From Ascaris suum (lineage: Eukaryota; Nematoda; Chromadorea; Rhabditida; Ascarididae): 64,000 nt of DNA. The translations under genes were made by a program, and so were the position numbers. The stretch is from contig CM024177.1 of NCBI GenBank assembly GCA_013433145.1, positions 5,172,110 through 5,236,109 on the forward strand, given 5' to 3'. The notes beneath the pieces are model-generated. The model had not been told where the DNA came from and searched no databases. It worked only from the letters and a program-made list of their open reading frames with translations. Positions 1-12,250 of the stretch are shown piece by piece. How positions within the stretch are numbered: position 1 is the first letter of the stretch; every line of letters begins with the position of its first letter.

Positions 1-48
1 TAATCAGATCGCGCAATAATATATTATTAGCATATAGTGGTACCTCAC

Positions 49-138
49 CGAAATCCCGTGAAAGAATAACCGCCTCAATAATTCCCTCCGCGTCTATAAC
101 ACCTTGCAGCTTTATTCCCCCGTTAACGATTACTCCAG
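49..138 (-). CDS. Candidate exon of an unidentified minus-strand gene leaving the window at left
   Basis: On the minus strand this 90-base block is open between an AAAAACAG acceptor and a strong GGTGAGG donor. It encodes about 29 residues including VNGGIKLQGVIDAEGIIEAV, which look like protein rather than translated noise. Its entry phase (2 bases, then codons) fits the candidate exon at 194-299 if that exon uses a GTTCGC donor, which leaves an intron of 55 bases. It exits with one base, so more exons would lie beyond position 1. I do not recognise the protein. It could be chance, because the block is short. Confidence 0.3.
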
Positions 139-193
139 CTGTTTTTCATGCTCAGTTTCATAATTCACTTCCATCTTGATCCTCCAAGCGAAC

Positions 194-299
194 GTGCAGC
201 TCGGATGTCTTTGGTGTCCGTATTGATCCTTTCGCGTTCTTTCTCAACGGCAGATTCATTAGCTAAAAGGGATCTCTTGATGAAGACGTCCGTATTGAT
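194..299 (-). CDS. Candidate exon of the same unidentified minus-strand gene
   Basis: Minus-strand open block of 106 bases starting after a GCAGACAG acceptor. It encodes 35 residues rich in charged amino acids, including LLANESAVEKERERINTD, so a coiled-coil or linker segment is possible. The word GTCCGTATTGATC occurs twice on the plus strand here (219-231 and 289-301), so the peptide INTD is repeated. A GTTCGC donor would splice it in phase to the block at 49-138; read through instead, the frame stops after another 11 codons. No family recognised. Confidence 0.25.
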
Positions 300-871
300 C
301 TGTCTGCATTAGCCGTTTTTGGAGGTGCACTATGGTGATCGTAGAGCGTGGGAATGCTTAGCTCATTGGCTTTTTGGCGAGTGATGAAGAGAAAAGGAGC
401 ATGAGCCGTTGCGTCGTTCTGTGAGAACTTCGATGTCCTCTGAATTTTCGATTTAACGTCCTCTTGTTTAATTTATTTATTGCTTTTTGGCTCTTTTTCT
501 TATTTTCTTTTTTTCTCAGCTTTACTCATTTCCTCCGTTCGTTTACGACGGCCTGCAAAAAGCATAGCAATGAATGAGTATTTCGGAATTACTCTTTTTC
601 TGCTGGGAGGAGGAAAGGGCGAGCGGGGATTGATTTCGTTAATAAAATAAATTATGACCGATATGGTGTAAATGTAGAATACAGTAATGAACAAGCACCA
701 CCAAGTATGAACTAAGCATGCTGTACCGAACTGCAAGTTCCAAAGTTACCTCCGCACATACTTGCGAAGTTAAAAGTACTTTTAAAACTGTTGGTTTCGA
801 GTTTTGGCGGTCGTCAATGGGCGTCGTTCATATTGCGACCCCGCAATTGCATCTTCTGCGTCACTTTTTAC

Positions 872-951
872 ATCATTCGCATATGAGGCAGTAGAAATAA
901 ACATGTGCAACGTAGAGCGTTGCTTCTCAAAGATTGCTGCGATTTTTTGTT
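872..951 (-). CDS. Weak candidate exon, minus strand
   Basis: Minus-strand block between a GAGCTTTCAG acceptor and a GTAAAA donor, encoding about 26 residues including IFEKQRSTLHMF. It ends on a codon boundary, which is the phase the candidate exon at 194-299 needs. The case rests only on splice-like borders, phase agreement and protein-like composition. A further open block at about 1227-1433 on the same strand also ends in a GTAAAA word but is even weaker and is not called. Confidence 0.2.
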
Positions 952-3684
952 CTGAAAGCTCATCGTAAATTCGCGATGGAGTGGAATTCATCAATTTTTA
1001 GGTGTTGTGAGGAATTGTGAATTGAAAGTCACACTTGCAGCTGAATGAATAATTTAGAAACCCCAATAGAAGGATCACACTTCATGTGAAAATCTATATA
1101 AGAGTACAAAACTGTAAATGATTTACATAGGAAGAAAATGTTACAGGGAAACGTCACATCGAGCTATTGCAAAATGCACGACTCCGGCGTTCCTTAAACA
1201 CTCATCGAAAAAGAGAATATCTGAGGCTAAATCATTTGCATGACGCTGTCAGTGGTTTCTTCTAGTAGAAGCGGAATGACATCTGTATAATTGCTAGTGA
1301 GATATACTAGTGCGTAGCAGTTTTTTACGGATGGTATGAACGCTTTGGTTTTTTGACTCATATCTAATTTTGATTGTAATATGTGTTTTGAATAATCGTT
1401 GCGCTGAACTAGCCCACTTCGTTGACGATCCATTCTGTTGAGGATTTGTTTGCAGTGAAAAATATTGTGTTCTCCTCGTTTCCTTTTTTCTTCTTTACTT
1501 TTAAAGCTATTCTAAAATGCAATAGTTAGTCCGCTTAATGTGTATTCCGCAAATTTTCCCAAAAAGTGCACTGTGGTGACGCCGTTTGCGTGCACATATG
1601 TGTACATTCGGTAGTTCCGACCCGTAAACTGTAAAAGCTGCGACAGTGAATTTTGGCGGATGTAGTGCGATGACCTTCTACAACCACTTTCGTTGCATTC
1701 ATCGTCAGTCATATTTTTAAATTGTATTCTATGTCTATCATCTGCTTTTTTTCGCATTTTTTGCCTCTTGAATGCGTAAAATTTTCGAGTTTTAAATTCC
1801 TTTCTTGAAACGAGATCGGGTATGATTCGTTAATCAAGAACTGTGCCATCGGACGATAGCGTAGGCAAAAAACATAGGTGATATAATTTCATCATTTCCT
1901 AAATACTAGTAGAACCGGTTGGTTTGGTGGATAGGGTTCCGAAGAGCGCATATCACATCTCTAACGTATATTGCCACTTGTGTCTTTCTGTTTGAAAGAG
2001 AGTCTAGTAACACCGTTGGGCAAGTTTACTGACCTGTTTTGTTTTAAAGAGACACTACTTCATGAATGATATTTTTGGTAGTGAAGTGCTGATTCCGCGA
2101 TTTTGTTTTTCGATTGTCTTTTTTCTTTAAACTTGAAATTCTTTCAACGGTTTAGATAGTTATAATTCTTTTCGTTTAATAGGATGCTTGAAATCAATTT
2201 GCCGCTCTTTACTTTAGCCGTCTATCCTTTTCCTCCCTCTCCCTCCTCCCTCTCCCCCGCCCCGTTCATTTAGCTCTTCAATGTCTCCTTCCCGAAATGT
2301 CACCGCACAACACTTTGTTTTCGGGCACGCAGATCTAGCGCAATAAGGAGCTGAAGAAATGTGATACGGATGAAGTGGGTGGATTATTCACGTTTTGGGT
2401 ACGTTTATCCGATGTTTTGAGTGTTTACCCGCTAGGTCATTCGGAAGAGGCGATTGCGGTCTGTCTCGGCACGCCATCCATCTGCCACTCCACCGTTCCA
2501 TTGCGTCTATGGCTATAATTGAACGCTAATTAATCGCATATGTGTCTGATAGCAGTTATTGCAATTAAAGATCTTCACAGACCGTGGAATGTCACCCAAT
2601 TGTCCTCAATTTCCCTCCTTTCCTCTCGATAACCTTCTCCAAAAAGTTAATTTCTTGCTCGTAGATTTTCATGAGAGGATGTCCCATCGATGAAGTCTTT
2701 GCTGAATTTGATTCAGCGATTGAGTTGGAAAAGAAAAAGAAATACTTCCCAGTGCTGTTTTAACAGAAACGAAAAGTATGTTCTGTCGAAAAAGCCGGCA
2801 CGACATGTGCTTCTGCATTCCGGTCGCCTCACCAACAGCAAATAATAGACTTACGAATGCCTCCATATTTTAATTGTATCAACCGCCCACTTAATTCTTT
2901 TGTTTGTTTTTTTCTGAAACTCGGCCGGTGTTTTATTCTAAGGCTAATGGATCAACGTAATGCTTGAAATGGGAGGTCACTTTGTGGTGTAAGTCACCGC
3001 AGCAAACTCCTTAACCCAAGCTTTAATGGTACCGAGTTAAAGCTATCGGATGGACGGATGAACAGACAGACAGACAGGCAGACAAACACATATGCACGCT
3101 TAGACATGATCTTGCGATAATGCATTGTCGCAGAGTAAATTTGCAAGAGCGCATAGCAGTTGAATTTGAAAATGTTCCACGAAATTTACTTGCAAATTGA
3201 ATGATTATCTTTTACATAAGATCAGCACTCCTGTTGATGCGTTACAAGTCGTAACTTAAATCACTAATATCATCGAATATGCGCATACATAGGCACGTGT
3301 ATTGATGAGGTTTGCCGCTCTAAGAAGCATGATCGCCACATTGTATTTTATGAGTTTTTCCTATCGTGGCAGTTCCCAAGCTGAAGAATTGGACGATTAG
3401 TGATTTTTTTAAAGAAACAGTCGGTGTGAAATTCTTTGGGAATAGCTAGGCCAGCACCTTCTATTATGTGAAGGAATATTCGCAAATGCATATTTACAAA
3501 TGTTCCAAATTTTAATGACTTTTGTTGTGATTTAATTCGCCTGCCGTTTTGTTTCTTATTTTTCTACACATTATCGTATGCAAATAAATTGTCTCTCAAA
3601 AAATATGGAGTAATAAAGATAGTGGAAGGATTAGTGCTGTCGTGATTCGTGGAGCTAAATTGCTGTCGTGACTCGATCTATGAT
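952..3684. other. Non-coding stretch, no gene seen
   Basis: No open frame here shows recognisable protein. It contains a pyrimidine-only tract at 2222-2266 and a short imperfect ACAG/GACA tetranucleotide repeat at 3061-3090. The rest is A+T-rich sequence without other structure that I can support. Confidence 0.6.
3061..3090. repeat. Short (ACAG)n-type microsatellite
   Basis: AACAGACAGACAGACAGGCAG followed by ACAAACACA, preceded by GGATGGACGGATG. It is an imperfect tetranucleotide repeat. Such arrays often sit in the 3' tails of RTE-like elements, but I see no associated coding sequence here. Confidence 0.6.
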
Positions 3685-3850
3685 TTCATTTCATTTCAGT
3701 CCTTTATTCATACAAATAAACAATGCTGCACATAGGAGTAACGATAAACAGCAAAAATATTAGCACAAATAACACTGCGCTAGCTTGTAAAACTACGCAT
3801 AAAGTCATTTCATTGTAAAAATTGAAAACATCGGCAACCAGAATATCTAT
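3685..3850 (-). mobile_element. Possible 3' tail of a second, minus-strand LINE
   Basis: Read on the minus strand, this segment ends in TTTGTATGAATAAAGG followed by a short (TGAAA)-like repeat (plus strand ATTTCATTTCATTTCAG at about 3685-3701). That resembles the simple-repeat tail of a non-LTR retrotransposon. It lies next to the plus-strand LINE relic. There is no coding evidence, so the call is weak. Confidence 0.2.
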
Positions 3851-3897
3851 AGTACTGTGTATCGGAATTTATTCGCTTATCTATCCTGGTTGCTGTT

Positions 3898-4849
3898 TTG
3901 TTGCTCGTCTACATTGGCGACTTTTGCGGTAAATTCGGAGCGGTATCAAGCTCTTTGCTGACGATCTCAAAATTAGTTGTCCATTACATTACGACTTCCA
4001 TATTCTTCAAAGGGACTCTGATGCATTCGCCAGATGGTCGGAATTATTGCTTCATATCAGCTATCTGGATGAATGTTTTCTCAGACTAGGACGTGATGTT
4101 CTTCCTCTACAGATGATGTTCGTGACCTTGATATTATAATCGACTCTAGACTTTATTGGAAATTGCAGTGTTCCACTACTGCAGAAAAGACATCGAAAAT
4201 TGCACGATGTATTCTTTGCGCTTTACAGCACAGATGTACTAAGCATCACCGAAATGCCATTCATCGCCTGCTGCCGACCCATTTTGGAATAATGGACTCG
4301 TAGGTCTCCTTGCTTGCTTTCTAATATCAGGTTGTTAGAGAGTCTAGAAACGTTAGTCCGCATTGCTTTTCCCGAAATTTATCGTGGCCCACATCACCTA
4401 ATTACACTACCAGGCTAAAAATCTTTGACCTAGAATCATTGGAATATCGCGGGCACAACTTTGACAGGATTCGTTGTTGTAAAATTGTGTTCAGCTTTTT
4501 CGACGTTCGGCTGTCAGAAATATTTCAATTTACCCCTCCCCGTAGTCGACGTGCGCACCAGTTCCACCTCGCCGAAACGTCTTGCAGTACGAACAACGTT
4601 CTGCACAGTTTTCGTTTCGCATTGTACGAGTCTGGAATCTAATTCACGCCGATATCGTTAATGCACCCACTCATTCAGCTTTGAAGCTGCGGCCGAATCG
4701 TTTCGATCTACACACTGCTGTTGTCTTATGTATTAAATGTCTATTCGCCTAAATTGTAACTTTGCGAGCGTTATGCCCTTCTCGCTGTTCATGCTCATAT
4801 ACTTTTGTATGTTTTCCCACCTCGGGACGTTAAAATAAATAAATAAATA
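3898..4849 (+). mobile_element. Decayed non-LTR (LINE) retrotransposon, reverse transcriptase C-terminal part
   Basis: Translated pieces in shifted frames carry reverse transcriptase hallmarks. The catalytic box is IKLFADDLKIS, with FADD at 3954-3965. Downstream comes a DLDIIIDSRLYWKLQ segment at about 4115-4170, the usual region after the palm in LINE polymerases. The C-terminal RVWNLI...SALKL..NRF segment lies at about 4606-4735. The element ends in CGGGACGTTAAAATAAATAAATAAAT-type sequence (written here as GGGACGTTAAAATAAAT then AAATAAAT), a typical short-repeat 3' tail. Stops and frame changes (stop at about 4134-4136; others near 4300) show it is dead. The 5' part (endonuclease, fingers) is missing, as expected from 5' truncation. 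The style suits a CR1/Jockey-like clade, but the clade is not settled. Confidence 0.75.
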
Positions 4850-5993
4850 TCATAGACCAGAATATATAGCGGCATATAACAGAAGAAAAATACGCGAGCT
4901 GAAATGAAAGAATCAAATATTGCGTTGGTACTTGCTTGCAGAGTACGCACAAGATGGCAATCGAGATCCCATGGGTTAAATCGGTGGTCGACTCATCACT
5001 ACGTTCGTCCATATACAACTGTCGTACTTCGTTTATTGATCGTTCTGCTATCTTTGCAGTGGTTGTCTACATCCTGCGAACTTACCAAAAATTTTCCAGT
5101 AAAAGAACAATTAAAGTAATTCGTAATGATAGATGAATGAATGTTAGTTAAGTTGACGATCGCTGAAGGGCGTCGGTTGGTGAATGAAATTCGTCGAAAT
5201 CGGTTGTATTTTGAAAAAATCACTGGACAGCGATAAAAATTGAATTTCGATTGGTAAAAGTTGAGCAAAATTTCTATTAGCAACCGAACTTTGCTTGTTT
5301 GGTTCCATTCATCGGCCGATAGAGTGATGATTGGCAATCCACCCAGCGGCTTTCTTTTCGATCACTTTGCAATGCTATAAGTTATTTTTCATTCACTTTT
5401 TAGAATATAACTTTAATTCTGCATTTGCATAAATTGTAGAATTCCTACGCGAGCTTATTCGCTATTGATGTCTTCTACAATCACGGATGGTGATTGTGCA
5501 TATTTGAGAGTAGATGTGGAAGCGCGCTGCAGGAACTGCAGTTATGCGCTTTCCCATTTCTTTTCCCACGAAGCCGTCGTGATATTAAAATCTTAATGAT
5601 ATGGATGCATGCATATTTTTCAGCACCATCAGATGCCTACAACTTTTTTTCGCAGCTAATGGATCGATCACTTGGAACTATAAGACAGCGAGAGGCGTGC
5701 ACTGACATACACACAAACGTCATTTTCTCACAGTGTAGGTCTGCAAAGCAATTTTTACGGAAGCGTGCAACAAATAATTTCCAGGTTTTTCGATGAATTT
5801 CGGTTCACTCGTACGTTAAAATAATGCGCAGATGAGTGCATAATGTCTAAATATTTATTTTATATATGCATTGTCGTAATAGCGAATGGGGAAATACTGC
5901 AAAGGCGAATGACGAGTGGCGTCTACTGACAGCTGAATGGAGAATTAGGCTCAGATCGAATAGAGCTTTGTCAGCTCGGAAGGAATAAAGCCT
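4850..5993. other. Non-coding stretch, no gene seen
   Basis: A minus-strand open frame at 4999-5337 (112 codons) and a plus-strand frame at 5494-5796 (100 codons) fall here. Neither shows domain-like composition or flanking splice or start signals. I treat both as chance. Confidence 0.5.
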
Positions 5994-6260
5994 TATAATA
6001 ATAATAATAATGAATAATAAATGGCAACGAATAACGAAGCGAACCAAGCAAACTACTATAATAAATGATAATGAATAATGAATAATAATAACGATGATAA
6101 TAATAAATGATAATAATTGCAGCTAGTAATAATAAATGATAAATAATAATAATAATGATAGCGATGGTTGGGATGATAATGATAAGGATGTGGAATTAGC
6201 GATGAATGATGATGAAGAATGATGATAACGGGGGCCGTAATGACAATGACAATAATAGAA
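5994..6260. repeat. Degenerate AAT/ATG-type trinucleotide repeat
   Basis: About 270 bases built from variants of ATAATAATAATGAATAATAAATG and GATGATAATGATAAGGATG. It is an old, interrupted simple repeat in which the AAT-rich half grades into an ATG/GATA-rich half. No coding role is seen. Confidence 0.75.
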
Positions 6261-6938
6261 GTAAAAGTAATGGTTTTTATTATTTCCTATGACATGAACG
6301 AATGACCCGTCTGCGTTGTTGAAGTGCTAGCTGACTCGTGGTGCTATCGCAATATGTAAATTAATTAGATGGATGCAGCGCGGTGACGACGTTCCAACAG
6401 CGAGAAATATTCCACGATGCTTGCCTGTCGGCAGTGATTAGCCAGCAGTAGTGCGTGCAAAACAAATGCAAACGCATTCTAGCAAGAGAAAAAGAAATGC
6501 ACTTTACTGCTCGATCGGTTTCGGCGCTATCCGCCGTCGTCATCGTCGATTCCCCTGCATTACTCATTGCTGCCTCATTTTTCACTAATATTTCGATTGA
6601 TTTATTCCTCATAATTATAAATATTCAATTTTGTGGTGTAATTTTTCCCACTTTAAGTTCGTCTATATGCGCATCTGCAAATTTGCTTCAAAAAAGCATG
6701 CTATGATGGCGCCTGTTTGCACTCATATATGTACATTCTTATCTTTCTCTCGGCTATCTTAACTCTCGATCCATTTAAGCCAAAGTTGCGAAATTCGATA
6801 GGTGTAATGAAGCCGTTGAATGATCTTGTGTCCCTATGATTTAATACGTCAAGTTATGGACATTTAAATATACAAAAAATTTGCATACACTTCAAAGCAG
6901 CTGCATTACCTCTTCACATTGAGTGAATCACAAAAAGC

Positions 6939-6974
6939 ACGAATCATTTTTTATTTACGAATCATTTTTTATTT
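6939..6974. repeat. 18-bp perfect tandem duplication
   Basis: ACGAATCATTTTTTATTT occurs twice back to back (6939-6956 and 6957-6974). It is a recent-looking local duplication in non-coding DNA. Confidence 0.85.
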
Positions 6975-9900
6975 ATACGCGCCAGGCCACCTATTGATTT
7001 GCGCAGATTACCTTTCATTGGCAACTGTTGGTTGGGCAGAGCAGCACGTTGCTGAGGCGCTTATTGTGCCAGCGCTTCTGGCACGTTTCTCCACTTGTTT
7101 TTTGTTTTCTTCCTTTTTTCAGTACACTTTCTCGTGTTCATTTCTATTGTCATGTCAATATTTCTTTCTTCACCTTCCTGCCAATATTGCCCTCCTCAAG
7201 CTTTTTTTCACCTGTTCCTTTAGGTAACCTTAATTCAAGTAACCTTCGTCCATGCCATTCAATATGCGAGAAAAAATTGACACCTATAGCCTGAGGGTTG
7301 TCTGCTCGTAATTTGCCAGTAAAACATGAGTATTGCCCTCTAAATAGTGGCTGTTAGAGTTAGACCGTCCCTTCGTTTGAGAAAATGAAAAAAGAGAGCG
7401 AATGAGAGGTCCAGTTGTTGTGTGTAACATGCGAGTCGGATCGGGCAACTTTTGCATTTCAGGTTCACTAGACTTTTTTTTAAATAAAGAGAGTATTTAG
7501 CACAGAATAATGTTGTAGACGATTATTAAAGCTATATAATTCTGGTTCCAATAAATTGCACAATATATTATCGATTATATATTGGAGTCGTGTCAGTTTT
7601 CTTCGTTCATCGAGTGGAAAGTTGAAGAATCACTAAGACAAATAATAAACAATATTTTTCTTATGAGAATAAAAATGAAAATGAAAATTTCTGTGCGAAT
7701 GGAGCTATCGGACGCATATATGTATTCAAATGTATTTCCATGATCTCACTGATCTTGATATCTCTCATATACGATTGAAGGTTCAGAAAGTTTGCATAAT
7801 ATGGAAACTTCGCATCATTTTATTCCTCTCCAACGCGTTTCATTTGCGAATCACAATTGTATTGACCAATTTAAGGTTTTTTTCTTAAATTTCAACAATC
7901 GGTGCAATATCGTCTTTAAGGGAATGAGTGCTTCGTTCTCAAGCTGTGCATACAAAGTGCTCTCCATTCTCATTCGTTATTTCTCACTCATATATAAATG
8001 CAGCGGCCGGAAATTATCTCTCCTCCGGAAATTGCACACTTTAATAGGTGTTGATTACTATCGCTGCGAATGTGTGCCCTTTTCAGAAAGCTTCAGGCAT
8101 TAAAAGGAGAATAGGTGGATCTTGGATTCAAAACGGACAGACAAAAGATTCGAGGGCAAAAAGCTTTTTTGGGTTGTCAAAGGGGAAACAAACATAGGTC
8201 ATCTAAGCCGTTAACAATTATTGTTATGTGTATGTCTGCGTACTTGTCTGACTGCAAGCCACTGGTGAAAATGGGCTGTTTTTCAAATTATGGCATATTC
8301 AACAACAATTTATTCGGCCATTCACTCATTTTACTGTCGCAGAAAACAAATTCAATGATTGTCTGTAGAGGGCAGCTGCTAAGCGCCAATATACTCCCTA
8401 ATTTCTTGCTTTGTTTGGACTTCGTCCGGTTGGTCGCCCATTTATTTATCCCCAGACCAACCGTTCGATCAACAATTCAAAAAACAGTGACGCGACGTCA
8501 ATAAAAGGTTCTCCAGTGCAATCGACCGCTTGCACACATCCTCAGACAGAAAATGCTTCTTAGGACGCATTCACTCTGTTGTACATAAGAAAAAATTAAC
8601 ATTGCAGCAACAATCGAAGAATAGTGTCTTTAAATATTAATAGCTTAGAAGAGGTGAATATGCACGTGGGCGATGCAGTACACATTTTCTTATCGAATCA
8701 GCGAATATGTTGTAAAACAATGAAGCATGAACCTTGCGATGAAACGTTTTGGCATAGAGACCTCAGCATTAGCCAATTAAAAAACGACAGCCTGAGAGAA
8801 GAGGAACACAGACGTGCCCGCTCGGGAAACGTTTCGTAGAACGCTGTGGATTACCGCAATATCTTAAAAGCAATCAACCTAAACGTCGGAACTTTGATTG
8901 TCCGAAGATGATTTACGGTCATCAGAATAGCTAGAGATGTGGTCGTGCCAGCTGTATTTGGTGGCATCTTGATTGTCATATGCGAAATCGCGGAAACTGC
9001 ACAACATTCAACGATGTGAGAAATGCCAAGTACTAAACGTAGCCATTTCCACAGAGAAAACGTAGCGAGAGACGGGAATTGAAGCCACAAAGGTGCATAA
9101 AATACACAAAGAAGGAAGTGTTGGTGGATCTCCAGAAGGTTTCAACGTAACACATCAAGAAGGATCTCGAAGTGAGTGCTGAAGACTGCACCTGTTGACG
9201 GATATATGTCGGTTTCCTGTGTGCTGTGCACATGCGAATTTTCGGCTCATTTGAGCATCCTAAAGAAGTGGTTCGTTACCGATGCATTTATAAGTAAAAG
9301 TGTCTTCGAACTGAGATATGGCAGTGAATATTGTCGCGACCACTTTGTCTGCACTCAAGAATCTTCTGCTTTATTCGCCGTTCAGCGATAAAAATTTAGA
9401 TGACGTGAAAGGATGGGCGATAACGTTAATACGTCGAGATAACACTACGAAATGAAGGGTGCTGATTGCAAGGTCACCTGTCTGAAACGCGGCTTTTGCG
9501 CTAAAAGGCAGGAGAAGTGTTTCAACTTCGTTACGAGCAGCTCATCGCTAATATGAGGCATTCCGGAGGAGAGAAGCTTTCGCCTATCCATAAACACAAG
9601 GCGCACGGAAGACGACGAATGAAACATTGATTAAGGTTCTCGACGACGAGAGAAACTTGCAAAGATAAGGGAACGCGTTGCTGTTAGTCAAGTACACGAT
9701 CCTGATGCGGATCTATACGGAAAGATGCAATATATAAATCATCGTTAAACAAGCTGTGTTTATTCCTTTGCATGTTTCTTTCCTCCAAGCTGTTGTACTA
9801 TCCTCTAGTATTGTAATAGGACGTTTCCTTTGTACACCTCTAGTTATATTCTATGTCTCCCTTCTCTAAAGTTAGTTTGCTTCTATTTGCATGTGATTTC

Positions 9901-10904
9901 TGTTTGAGAGTGCAATGTTTTTTTACAGGAAAATACTAACAGTGCATTAATATGCAAAATGTTCGCAATCATAAGATAAACTATGGACAGAATTCACTTT
10001 AAAGATTGTAAATAATTGTATAGAATGGAAGCATAATCTGGAAGTAAGCGAGCTGCCTTACTCACTGCTCATGCATAAAGCCGGAACGCTTCAAGGTAGC
10101 ACCCCCTTGTAGCTTCCGTTGCTTTTGGTTCTTACACACCTGTCAACACCTACATATATGCATGCAAATCGGGCGATGTCTTTTGCGTCTTGAGAAAGCT
10201 TGTAAAATTTGGTGTTTCACTACGCATCTCCTAAAAACTGTCGAGAAGAAAGTACTGCATGTATAAACATAACTTCTTTATAGTAATAGTAAAAAAAAAC
10301 TATAAAGAGCATGCAAAGTAACGACTAACGTTGATCTATTTTCTGCAAAGTGACATCGCTTTCAAGTGTCTCACCTGCAGTATTTTTACAACCTTATCGA
10401 AATGCAATGTTGTGCAACAGAAATTTGCTTATTGCAATGTATATATAAACGCAATAAATGAGACTCGAAAACAGAGTTTATTTGCATTGCTCATAGGTAG
10501 TTTATTCATCGTTATTCGTTCGTTGTAGCACTACTTCAGCGCTCATTTACAGTTGCAATTGCACTTGCAACCGTTTACGTTCTGTTAACTTTTTTCATTT
10601 TTCAGCAACTATTTCGATGATTTCTTTACGCAGTCACTGATGAGTATCATTGCAAAATTTGAAAATATTTCACGCACTGATTGCGATAATTTCACTAATT
10701 ATCGATCAAAGTTCATTATTTATTATTGCCCGAATTTTTGCATTGTTCAGTGAAATTCGTTAATGATGATTTGTGTATCCGTTGACTTGATCCTTTCATC
10801 TCATTTTATTCAATTACAATTTGGTCACGACTTAGCTAGTTATACTCGTTTTCATCGTTTTGTTGCTTCCTCCATCCTACATCCACTCCTTTTCTTCCTT
10901 TCTG

Positions 10905-10972
10905 GTTAGCCCCTTTGTTCCCCTCCAGCTCCTCCTTCTCTCCCTCTTTCCGTTCTTCTCCCCGCGCCCCAG
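10905..10972. repeat. Pyrimidine-rich tract
   Basis: Nearly uninterrupted C/T sequence on the plus strand, for example CTCCTTCTCTCCCTCTTTCC. Similar tracts at 2222-2266, 15960-16021, 38697-38760 and 58405-58445 recur across the window. Confidence 0.6.
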
Positions 10973-12183
10973 TTTTTGTTCTTATATGTGGTGCATCACA
11001 TCTGAAGGGGCTGTTAAGTGTCTAACGAAAGTGAAATATCGAAATCAGCACTCATTCGGTCGTTTTGTGCACTCATGAGTGGGGATTTACTGTTGAAGTA
11101 ATGTTTGAGTGAGAACCCTTGATTAGGCCACCCGATGGCCGACCATCAATATCGTCTTCGATGCACAATAAACATGCTATTTAGGGTATTGACGCGTTAA
11201 CCGAACAGCCAACTCGATTGCTTCTTTTATATTCCACTATTCAGACGCATTCACCACACTTCCCGCAAATATTCATTGAATAATACGTTCTTTCGAAAGC
11301 ACTCCAAAATATTGTAGATGGCACTTTATTAGGGGAAGGGGACGAAAAAAGGGAAATCGTATTTATTCGCTTGTCCACTTTATGCGTTAATAAAAACAGA
11401 TGGAGGGATGTGCGTTGTTTAAGTCTTAATTATACAATTAATTCTTAAGTATCGTAAGCAGATAATCATTAGGGAACTCAATAAAGGCTCGAAGAAAGTA
11501 AAAAATATAAAACCGTGAAGAGAATTAATAACACCGAAGTGGCAAAAATGAATGTTCATTGCACTTAGTTATTTTGCAAGGATACATCCAATACAATAAA
11601 AAACAGCCGTGCAATGAATGGATAAAAAGTTCTGAAGCACGTACTATTTGTGTAGGAAGCCTTATGACTGGGAACGGCGATTCCACATGGGTTGAGCCTC
11701 GCAGAGTTTATACACACAACGAAGCGATTGAGTAGCCTGAGGCCATCGTCGAATGGAATCGCCGTTTGTCTTTACTGTTGAGAAGGCGGAGCAGAGTTGT
11801 GCAACAGAGCGCCTTTAATCGAATAAATCCTTTCGCTTGCAATTTTCGACTCCGTTTGATTGGAAAATCTAAGAAATAAAGATAGATTTTTCGCTTTTAT
11901 TGTTTCCAATACTATACCATCGAAAAAGTCAGTAGACTTCGGCATAGATATTGATTCTCGCCCTTAATCGCGCTTCTTAATGCACACTTCACTTCAATCC
12001 AATTATGCTTCTATTGGTTTATTTCGGTCTACTTGTGAGGTAGTACATTTACATTGACTTATTTGTTTACTTCATGCTTACCTTACCTTGTCCTTTCATC
12101 AAATTTTGTAGGCGCGCAAACATTATTTTTAAAATAAGATGGAAATTCTCTAAGTAGGAATCGCGAGTTTGGAGAACTTTGCA

Positions 12184-12250
12184 TGAGGGGAGACAAAGAG
12201 AAAGAGAGGGAGAGAAAAAGCAAAAGAGATAAGAATGAAAACGAAGGGAT
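12184..12250. repeat. Purine-rich tract
   Basis: Almost all A/G on the plus strand, for example GAGAAAGAGAGGGAGAGAAA. It is low-complexity, with no coding signal. Confidence 0.6.

Noticed and set aside
9033..9627. Minus-strand peptides faintly like a retrotransposon gag (for example GMPHISDELLVTKL)
   Set aside because: No intact zinc knuckle or polymerase nearby and no repeat structure; similarity is too short to support a call.
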